Below, in pieces: positions 54,781 to 64,000 of a DNA stretch of 64,000 nt. Position 1 is the stretch's first letter; every line of letters begins with the position of its first letter. The notes under the pieces are model-generated. The model had not been told where the DNA came from and made no database searches. It saw only the letters and a program-made list of their open reading frames with translations. This stretch comes from Apostichopus japonicus (lineage: Eukaryota; Echinodermata; Holothuroidea; Aspidochirotida; Stichopodidae). The translations under genes were made by a program, and so were the position numbers. The stretch is taken from contig NC_092570.1 of NCBI RefSeq assembly GCF_037975245.1, positions 1,548,501 through 1,612,500 on the forward strand, given 5' to 3'.

Positions 54781-55263
54781 TACAGTATATGAGGTTATGT
54801 AGTGGCAACCTTCGGTAGAGGAATGGTTACACAGCGACCACCCCTAACTGAGGTCTGGAAAGTCCAGTTGATTGAGATGAGAACCTAATAATCTGAAGCC
54901 ATAATATTTCCTTTTTTATCAAGTTTGATTTGTTTTCAAATCTGTTTTTAAATTTGGTCGAAACGGCAGAGCATTTTCTATATTCGAGTAGTACTGTAAA
55001 TGAACGGTTACAGAAGGACTATAGTTGTTGGGAAACCTGTTACGTAAATCATCCAAAATCACACCAGGAAGGTTGAAGATGGACACACTCTACAAATGGA
55101 CAAAGCAATACATTAAATTTGTGGGACACTGAATTAGCACTCTAGATCACTTGTTTATTCTTAAAATGATTTAAAACGATGATAAACACATTCAAAGATC
55201 TCAAATAACTTTATAAGGGGTTTCCTTGGCTCATATGGAATTAAACGCAATGTAATAAATCAG

Positions 55264-55383
55264 GATACATATATGATACCTATATGATACCTATGTGATA
55301 CCTATAGTATATGATACCTATATGATACCTATGTGATTCCCTTATGATACATATATGATACCCATATGATACCTATATGACTC
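55264..55383 (+). repeat. Minisatellite, unit 11 bases (ATGATACCTAT)
   Basis: About ten near-copies of ATGATACCTAT with TGTGAT and CCCAT variants. Non-coding. Confidence 0.9.
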
Positions 55384-55389
55384 ATTCTC

Positions 55390-57641
55390 AGTTAAATCGA
55401 GATCAGTAGGATTTCATACCAATTGCCAAAAGATGATACAAATTAAACAGCATTACAACAAAAATAGGAGAAAAAATAAATTCAAAAAATAATATACAAA
55501 TAATTACCACAAAAAAAAGTTATAATATCAATAACACAGATACACAAAACTTGTTAAATTAAAGAAATTAATTGTGTTAATATTTGCATTATCAATAGCT
55601 TACTGTGTTTTAAATTTGATTCGGATTGTATTAACATTCATTTTATAATAATTATATATCCTTTCGTTTTTCTAGTCTGTGTGAAAACGTTGACTTTTAG
55701 ATTATTCATCCATGAAGTCCAACGAAGCTATATCATTCATACAAGCAATACAAAAATATGATTTATTTGCTCTTTAAATCGCGATTTAAAGTGATATACA
55801 ATACCGCTTTAAATTATCGATTAAGCTTAACGGTTAAATCTTTCCAGGAATATTCATTTCAGAGAGTACCTACCGTGACTAGGCATTGACATTCAGGGGT
55901 GTAGAAGGGGTAACAAGTAAGATGAGGGGGCAAGGGAATCGGTGTTGCCCCAAGAGAAGAGGAATGGGGTACACTTAGGTAAAAGCCTAGTCCTTGTTGG
56001 ACTATACTCAATGGACTGGCAACAATTTCGAGAGAAAAAATATATAAATTTAATAAATATAATACTATCGATCAATCAATAAATTTATGTTCTGACTCAG
56101 TCAATCCATCCAACCGTTGATTGATCAATTCAATCAATCAATCAATGAAAGTTTTATTCCTTTTCAGACTTGGTGAAGTTTTTTTTAGATACAATACGGT
56201 ACGTAGTGTTATGTGAGATGATGAAACTTTAGACCGCGAAGAATAAATTCCTAACCGTTATCCTTGAGCCCGGGTAAGCCTGATATTTATGAGGTTCATC
56301 AAGTTTTTTTGCAATGTTAATTTTTCCACATTAATGTATTCGTAAGCATGGTTTATTGTTACCACTGAACGTTAACATCGGTTCACTACTAAGAATAATA
56401 GTCTATTGTTTTCAGTGAATATTAAACACGAACGGCTATTTAGAACAATTGCCTATACGGTTTCTGAACGCAAATGAAAAGTCCCATCAGATTCGTATAG
56501 TGTAAGCACTGCTCGTTCCGAACGCTATAGTTTTCGTCGAAAAAGGATTATGAAGTTTACAAAATAGGAACAAAACAAAAAACAGCCAAACATTGTTAAT
56601 GAATACCTTAGAAAAATAAAGTCCTGCAAACTACCTGAATTTTTTAGTATAATTTTTACACCTTCAAAGAAGACACTTTTGGTTTCAAAGTATAAAATAA
56701 TTTCAATTAAAAAAATAAATAGCTTTTTTTTATCCCAATGGCTTTCTGTTACTTTTTGTATGCACTATTTGTCCTCTGGGCACAACATGAACTAAAAATC
56801 ACGGATTTCCAACAATTTTCTTTCAAATTTCAGTCCTTTTGTTTTTATGACTTGAAGAAACGGAGACGACATGGCGTCAAGATTAATTATATATTTTTGT
56901 TTTTGAAGTTTTTTTTTTTTTTATATATTACAAAGAGCGTGAGACAGCCGGAACAAAAATATATAAAAAAATGTAAAAACACGAAACATTCTAAGGAAAT
57001 TGAAAGAAAAGGGAAGACATTGCCAAGTATAAAAACAATTGAGTTACAAGAAGTTAAATCTGGGATGATAACTAACTTTACAGCAATTTTGGCATTAATA
57101 TTAAACATAATTTAGACGAGTTGTTTAAATTGCCTTTAAGCAAGAATTTCATTACGATTCAGTGCATATTTGATTCAAATTACTTTGAAACATTTGTATA
57201 TAACTCCATTCCACTGTAAAAAGTGTATTGACATCTAAGAAACAACGAATATCATGTATAAATCATTTTTGTATTATTATAATTATGTCGCGAACGCATT
57301 ATAGATCAACATTTTTCTTTTAACTTAATATTTTATTATTATTATTATTGTTATTTGAATTTCCTTAAAGCAAGAATTTCGATTCCTACTCATGCGTCAA
57401 TTTCCGTTGAATTGATATTCCCATCCAGCGTACATTGTAATTAACAAACCGTCGTAGCAGATTACATACTAATTTCAAACTGTAATAGTAACAGGAATGT
57501 TTTATTAAAGAAAGTGAGAGGAGGATATCCTTTAAGTTGAATTATATTGTAATATTTTAGTTATTATCGTGTGAGCTTTTGCACCTTTTTGCTATTAACA
57601 TCAAATCAGATGTTCACACCCTCTTTTTGCCTAAACCAAAT
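55390..57641. other. Non-coding stretch, one long chance-like frame
   Basis: AT-rich. The 125-codon frame from the ATG at 56738 is rich in Lys and Phe from homopolymer tracts, has no recognised motif and crosses poly-T, so I do not call it a gene. A TCAA/TCAATCAA run lies at 56130-56146. Confidence 0.45.
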
Positions 57642-58352
57642 CCCATACCCTACACCATACTTTACATCATATATAACCTACACTACATATAACCTACACC
57701 ATATATAACCTACACAACACCCTTCACCATATATAACATACACCATATATAACCTACATAATACCCTTCACCATATATAATCTACACCATATATAGCCTG
57801 CACCATGCCCTACACCATATATAACATACACCATGCTCTACACCCTATATAATATGCACCATGCCCTAACCATGTATAACCTACACCATACATCACACCA
57901 TATATAACCTACACCATATATAACATACATAATACCCTTCACCATATATAACCTACACCATATATAACCTACACCATGCCCTACACCATATATAACCTAC
58001 ACCATGCCCTACACCCTATATAACCTACACCGTGCCCTAACCATGCATAACCTACACCATACATCACACCATATATAACCTACACCATATATAACCTACA
58101 CAACACCCTTCACCGTACATAACATACACCATATATAACCTACCTCATACCCTTCACCATATATAACCTACATCATATATAACCTACACCATGTCCTACA
58201 CCATATATTACCTACACCATACCCTAACCATGTATAACCTACACGATACAACAGACCATATATAACCTACACCATACCTCACATCATATATAACTACACA
58301 ACCTACACCATATATAATCTTCACCATATATACCCTACACCTTACACTCTAC
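57642..58352 (+). repeat. Minisatellite with higher-order structure
   Basis: Basic unit is close to CACCATATATAACCTACAC. The variants (CCATGCCCTACACC, CACAACACCCTTCACC, CCATACATCACACC) recur in the same order, so longer blocks repeat: CCCTAACCATG begins at 57864, 58035 and 58222, giving periods of 171 and 187 bases. No coding potential. Confidence 0.92.
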
Positions 58353-58659
58353 CTAGTTCCTACCTCACATGTTATACACCGTGTACTATCATATCTTCTT
58401 CACACTACGGTATATCTTGTAATGCAAATGCGACGAATTCCTTTTATCGTTTATCTCACATATGACCCCCGAGCTTCATGTCTATAGCCACTTGAGTATA
58501 TACGCCTGTAAGTTCAGCTCATTATCACCACTCTCCTTATATCCTCATCTTTTGCTAATACCACACTACTATTCTCATTTCTACAACGGTGGGAATAAAA
58601 AGAAGAAAAGAAAAAATGTGTTTCAAAGTTCACCAGATTTGCTGGTTGTTTAAAATTTA

Positions 58660-59680
58660 ATCACATTTCGGTTGTTATTTTATCCAACTTTAATTTCCGC
58701 TACTGTGCAAGGGTATATAGCTCACTAAACAAAGAATTGCTAAAATAAACACCGTGACATACGTGACAAATACACATGGGAACAAAATCAGATAAGAAAA
58801 AATATGGGGGGAGGGCCTTGTAAAATTGAATTCATCAATTTCTTAACGATGAAGCAATGTTAATGTAATGTATTTTATACGCAGGCGTGTCATTACTGTG
58901 ATTTTTACCAAACTAAACAAAATTCGAAAGGTTAAGACGGTCTTTATCTGAATAATAAAGTATATGAGCAAAATATGTAATGAACGGCAATTTAAAGCAG
59001 CATGCATGATTTTAATCTCTGGATGCAGATTACTTCCATTTATAACTAACCGGTTACATAAGATAAACGTAGTAACTTTAGATTTATTGATACTCTGGCA
59101 ACACCCAGTGACTTTTTTATATGTTATCACACTGTATTAAATAGAAGTGAGTAAATATATTATTATATAATATAATATTAAATTATAATTTTCTACTTTT
59201 CTGGCTGACCCGATACCACAATACCCAGAATAAGGAAGTGTGTGAAGTAAAGTGAACGAGTACTACAGACAATGTTAGAACTGAACACTGTTATCATCCG
59301 CTATAATGAAACATCTTAAGCAGACCTCTTTAACATTAATATATACACGCCCACGAATGAAGTAAATATCATTATACGTAATGCCATTATTTGGTAACGA
59401 AATTTATCAGAGCGTGCAATATTTCTTTCTATTGTAGTAATATCATTTAACAAAACAAAAAATTGTGGAGACACTATGTCTGGAATTAATATGTTATCCA
59501 GTCGGATAATTACCAATATGATTTCTCTTTTTCTTTTGCATACAATATATTAGAAATGGAATATTTTGGGTTATTTTCCCTTCCACATTTAAAGAAGATT
59601 GCATGCAACTATTGTTTAAGATGTGATCGCCTCTATAGAACCCGAAAACGTTATAGCCGCCCTATTTTCCTTTGATGAAA
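58660..59680. other. Non-coding stretch, nothing recognised
   Basis: AT-rich sequence with short chance frames on both strands. Confidence 0.45.
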
Positions 59681-59993
59681 TAATAATAATAATAATTATA
59701 ATAATAACCAGGCAGTTATTTTTACGACGCTTAAGCGACCACGAATGTGGGAGAAGCCCGATAGGGTTTATGGATTACAACTTACACGTCGGGTAGCTTC
59801 CAATTCAACATTTTAACTCAAAGTTGGAATCTTTTCAATTTTAGAAAGTCATTTCGGATGGGAAGACAGTAGATTGCTCTTTGACGAAAAACCCACCTTA
59901 CTATGGCCCGGCCGGGGATCGAACCCCGAACCTCCCGATTGCTAAGCCTCATTGCTTCAATGCTACCGCCTTTATCCACTGGACCCCAGCACC
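59681..59993 (-). mobile_element. tRNA-derived SINE with (ATT)n tail, copy 3
   Basis: Reverse orientation, aligned with copies 1 and 2 from the tail (AATAATAATAATAATTATAA) through the ACGACGCTTAAGCGACCACG segment to the tRNA-like head. The B box reads GGTTCGATCCC. The A-box region (TGGGGTCCAGTGG) has diverged, so this copy is probably not transcribed. Confidence 0.85.
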
Positions 59994-60000
59994 GAATATG

Positions 60001-62032
60001 TAATAGCCTAGTATATTCCTTTGATTAAATGGTACTATAAGTTAAAGACATACTAGGAATGCAATTACGCCCAGCGCCACATAGTAATAGATTAATAGTA
60101 ATGCATCATGTGGTACTGATTGTGTAAAGGTACTCTTTACTAATATTAATTCTTGTAGAGTTTTTAATTAATGGAGTATATAACATTACCAAAATTGCAT
60201 TAAAAAAAATATTCCGGTGGCAGACAACGTGTCACTAAAATTGGAAAGAAACATTTATCACCATGTACGATATTTTGAGCAAAATTATGTTTTCAGTTAC
60301 ATTTCAGTGTTAAAAAAAAACTTACAGAAGTGAGGCATGGTCCGCCCTCTGTCCCATCTTCACCCCGGGGCCGCCCTGTATGATTGGCAACGGGTATAGT
60401 TCTGTCTTTAGTTGATAAACTTTCAACTTACAAGCGACTTGTCGCAAGTCAATTTTTCTTACAGCTGGAAGTATACCATAAAAACAAAGGTCAAGTGCTC
60501 TGTTATGTGTTTGTTCTATATATAAATATATACATAAATACGCCAAGAAACTGACCACTTCTGTAGTATGATTTGTCTCGAGTGTTCTCATAACTTTACC
60601 TTGATTTGCCTGGCTGGCTAAGCACATTCCATCAGGTTAACATGCTCATGCCTTTCAATGTAATTGGTTTTGCAAATGACACTAATGCAATGTCCTAAAT
60701 ATTAATGTAACATTTCTTTCAGTAACCACTTTAGGAAATGGATTTAACAAAAATTGAGAAATATCGTTCCTTTCTCTGGTTGCTTTCTACTTGGTTCTAA
60801 AATAAACTGGTCAGAATTTGTGTAAAGTATACGAGAGGATCGGGGCACAAAATTGAAGCTTCACATAAAGTCCAAGAATAGCACATTATAGTGGTACATT
60901 ATGTTGGGCAGTTGTATCCTTACCAGTACAATAAATATATGTCGTAAACAGTAACCAATTGTACTCTGTGAAATATTCTTATGTTATGATCTTCGCCGTT
61001 GAGGTGATCAAATCATGCATACTTTACATGAAATATCGCACTGTTTTTAATTTGTTGTTTTTGTTGTAAAAACAGCATGTATTAAAGTACTTTATCAGTT
61101 TTGACACAATTTTATTACATTTTTGCCGATTTTCTTTTCCACATGATCTACCAGTTTCAATTTAATTTTAAGTAAATGAATAATCCTTTCATTCGAAAGA
61201 AACATTTAAAGTGACCATGTTTGATATCACCCTTGTTACCCGATTGTAGTGTTTAGTACATGGCAATGAGTAAGGGAAGAAATGGGATTTGGACAAGTAC
61301 ATTAAAGGTTAAAAGAATGAGAACTAAAATAATTATCCACATTTCTGGAATATTATCATAGGAAAATCATTCTTGAGGTAAATACCTGAACAATATATAT
61401 GATTAAATTATACGAGTAGTGATATAGAAACAGTAGTCACGTAGTAATCTCCATTTTGGTTAAGTGCGAAAATAATTTAATAATCCAAAAATAATCAAAC
61501 GTGTGTCGTCATAGAGAGTGAAAGCCCATATAGATTACATTTTTACTAAAGCGATTGTTAATTAGCACCCTAGTACTGGTAGATCTTTATTGCTTATCAC
61601 AATTTAAGTCCTTTGAGTCGAAAACCAGACCAGATGAGCAAACCAGAAGTCTGTGACATTAACAAATTTTAACAGACGTATACAAGAAAAAGACGGACGA
61701 AAATACAGTCAATTTATTGGAATGATCGACTGAGAGAGCATTTGATAAGCAAGATTTGTAACGATGTCAATGACAACAAACATTCTTGAGACGCTCATAT
61801 CTTTCAAAAGGGAGCATTTAAAGGGTGTGAAGACTCGCGCAAAAAGAAACGTCTAATGCCGGTAATATGACACCTAGTTTCGAATGATGCGTAACAGAAG
61901 TGTTAGACACCACCATCGATCCCAGAAATTACACACACAGCTTGCTACCGTCGGTAATTAGACACTAGTGTACAGTCAGTAAATACAGCTGCGGTCAATA
62001 TACCCACAGCACAGTGCACACACGATACAGCG
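60001..62032. other. Non-coding stretch, nothing recognised
   Basis: AT-rich. A small GC-rich spot (CCCCGGGGCCGCCC, 60362-60375) interrupts it without a supported frame. Confidence 0.45.
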
Positions 62033-62266
62033 ATGGACATCTCAGGTCCAGCTAAAGATAACAAGGTATCACGTTTCATTACTGTCTGCATTTTGCAGCG
62101 ACAAGAGAAAAACTTCACTTGCAAGCAACGGAAAGTTAACTTTTTAAAGATGGCGGCAGCTGTTTGGGGCGAGTCTTCAATGCCTTTAACATATTATATT
62201 GCTACAGTAATGGGACTACAGAATGAGACGAGTTTTACTTTCAGTCAAAAGTTCATTCCGAAGTGA
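62033..62266 (+). CDS. Possible small ORF or first exon of an unrecognised gene
   Basis: ATG at 62033 in good context (CAGCGATGG). The frame runs 77 codons to TGA, but composition is unremarkable after codon 11. An alternative is a first exon encoding MDISGPAKDNK, ending at a donor AAG|GTATCA (62066), with 5' untranslated sequence to its left. That model would leave phase 0 and could feed exons in the GC-richer patch 62750-63217. I recognise no family. The call is weak; a chance frame is quite possible. Confidence 0.2.
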   Translation: MDISGPAKDNKVSRFITVCILQRQEKNFTCKQRKVNFLKMAAAVWGESSMPLTYYIATVMGLQNETSFTFSQKFIPK

Positions 62267-62944
62267 TGTTCATGTACATGAATCTCCTTGCCTACCTGAC
62301 AATGCTTTCAAAAAAGTGATTTAAAAAATTGATGAATGACAACAAATCATAACCATAATTCATAGAATTTTTCTTTATTCTAAATTAAATATATGTCGTG
62401 GATTCAATAGATTAATCGAATTAACAATAATGATGTAGCAGAATTTATTACTCTTTCTCGTCTTTCAGAGTTAGTACATTATACCGTATGAAATTAATAC
62501 TCATTAGTTTGGAAAAGTCGGTTACTTTACGATTGATATAAATCCATTAAATGTCGAAAAACTGTTTTAATCGAGTTTCTGCAACCCCCGCCAAATTCTT
62601 CAATTGACTATAGTGTATTAACTGACATGTATAAGCCAAACAACGAGAGAAAAATAAAGTTTATGAGAAAAGGTGGCGCTAATTTGAAACTTACGCTATT
62701 TTATAGAAAATACTAGTATGAATCTTACAAGCAATCGTACATTCAAAATAAGGAGAAAATCGCCTCATCAGGCCACGTGGACGGTGGCTTTACATATGCC
62801 GGTCGCAGAGCGCAGACTTTCTGACCATAGGCAAGGATTCGCGCACGCCTCTTAGGACGCTTCTGGTCGAGTTTTGACCGCCCCTCTTCGCATCTTCCCG
62901 GGTTCTTTTGCGACACCCAGGGAGACATGGACACGGGATCCTAG

Positions 62945-63217
62945 TCCACAAGAAGTGCCATACCACCACCAACGTGTTGTGTACACTCCAGTGTGTCTCG
63001 AACCTTAGCACGATGTAAAGTACCAGCAGAACAAGAGTCTTTCATCGACCCCTTACACGACCGGCCACCACGTCAGCTCGTAAAATATATGTTTGAAGTA
63101 ATGTATAAAGACTTCAGAGAGGGATATCCCCAAGTGAAAAAGACTCTTCAGGTGGACTCAAACTCCAGATTCCAGCTTGCCAGAATCCCGCTTTACCCTC
63201 CGAAGCCATCTGACTAG
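62945..63217 (+). CDS. Candidate terminal exon of an unrecognised gene (partial)
   Basis: Open frame of 90 codons ending TAG at 63217, GC-richer than its surroundings and with balanced, protein-like composition: charged and aromatic residues in VKYMFEVMYKDFREGYPQ, then a C-terminal end RIPLYPPKPSD. There is no in-frame ATG near its start, so if real it is entered by splicing. Possible acceptors are TCCTAG (62944), ACTCCAG (62991) and TGTAAAG (63018). The 200 bases upstream (62750-62944) are also GC-rich and open for long stretches in other frames on both strands, so exon limits, and even a decayed transposon origin, remain open. I do not recognise a family; short proline-ended proteins of this kind occur among ciliary microtubule-associated proteins, but that is only a guess. 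Confidence 0.35.
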   Translation, partial: STRSAIPPPTCCVHSSVSRTLARCKVPAEQESFIDPLHDRPPRQLVKYMFEVMYKDFREGYPQVKKTLQVDSNSRFQLARIPLYPPKPSD

Positions 63218-64000
63218 TTACGATTTAACCTGTTGAACTTTAGATTGAAGGTTGGACAATATGTATTTAATGCAATGAATTCGACTGCTTATCCAAAATT
63301 AGGTCCTCATCTATAATCATCCCTACATTAGCACAATTGATAAGAACACTTCAATGTACAAATGGTTTCAATGCTTTTATATCTTCGCAAGCAGGGAAGA
63401 TTGTTGTTTTCTTTCGATTAGATCTAAATGTATAAAGGCCTACGCTAAATGTCATTAATGACTTCAAGATCGGTGCAAACAGAATTTAAAAACAGGTTTT
63501 CATTTAGGTACACTAATTTTGAATACATCGTATCACTTAGGTAAAGAATGTTTAATTGCTTCACATTCCATTTTGAATTGTCTAACTTCAGTAATACAAC
63601 CTGTATCGTAAGAGGCATTAAGGGAGGCACACAAAAGACGTAAACGTCTATGCGTTCTCTATACGCTATCAGAATTTTATCTTTGCAAGAAACGCGTAGC
63701 ATTTCTATAAATGCTGGCATATATTGAATTAAACAGTACTGCATACATCTTGTTGAAAAATTAGCATATAGAATGCAAGTTGAACCAAGCCTTCAATTTT
63801 CCTGTAGATATCCGAGGACAACTACCATTCCGTGGAATTTTTTTGTTATTGTTGTTGTGAAAGAGGGCCCTCACTTTTGACTTATCACGCTTTCACATGT
63901 AACTCAACACACTTTTAATTCCAGCAATATTCGAAAGTACAATGAACTCGAAGAAAACCTTTATACGATTAGCTTGACAGTAGCATATTTTGAAGCAGCA
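63218..64000. other. Right edge, nothing recognised
   Basis: AT-rich sequence downstream of the candidate exon. No polyadenylation signal stands out and no further gene is supported. Confidence 0.45.

Noticed and set aside
56738-57115. 125-codon frame on the plus strand
   Set aside because: Lys/Phe-rich from A and T tracts, no motif, no supporting signals; most likely chance.
60322-60627. 101-codon minus-strand frame from an ATG
   Set aside because: No recognised family; only a short GC-rich piece gives it a protein-like end.

Overview
The window is AT-rich (roughly one third GC by eye), intron-dominated eukaryotic DNA, full of microsatellites, minisatellites and short retroelement fragments. 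There is no bacterial-style gene packing, and almost every open frame is short and chance-like. The one gene I can assemble with confidence encodes a secreted, amidated neuropeptide prohormone on the + strand. It has three phase-0 exons: 8178-8384 (signal peptide and acidic spacer), 47595-47714 and 50856-51059 (peptides). The joined product is 176 residues and holds three Gly-Lys-Arg amidation/cleavage sites, predicting peptides ending TGIAF-amide, TALPF-amide and TGILL-amide. These fit the pattern [ST]-x-[LI]-x-[FL]-amide, which matches the L-type SALMFamides of echinoderms. On that basis I infer an echinoderm genome; class and species cannot be settled from the sequence.

Region by region. 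1-8177: non-coding, with two (TA)n arrays flanking a truncated tRNA-derived SINE, the 3' end of a CR1/L2-like LINE, a GC-rich patch, further TA arrays, and a CCAAT/CRE-like pair about 450 bases before the start codon. 8385-47594: a 39.2-kb first intron holding two copies of a tRNA-Ser/Leu-like SINE with an (ATT)n tail, several local tandem duplications, many TA arrays, hammerhead-ribozyme-like modules, a degenerate minisatellite split by a 57-bp-arm palindrome, and a foldback element. 47715-50855: a 3.1-kb second intron. 51060-64000: 3' flank with a second copy of the TA-tailed SINE, two minisatellites (one with higher-order structure), a third ATT-tailed SINE copy, and near the right edge a GC-richer patch that may hold exons of an unrecognised gene ending at 63217.

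The coding system is one prohormone: secretory-pathway entry via exon 1, then peptide release and amidation from exons 2 and 3. The rest is best read as intron and flank shaped by small retroelements and simple-repeat expansion. The most interesting non-coding signals are the hammerhead-like modules lying next to (TA)n arrays, the two SINE families, and a marked excess of the CRE octamer TGACGTCA.
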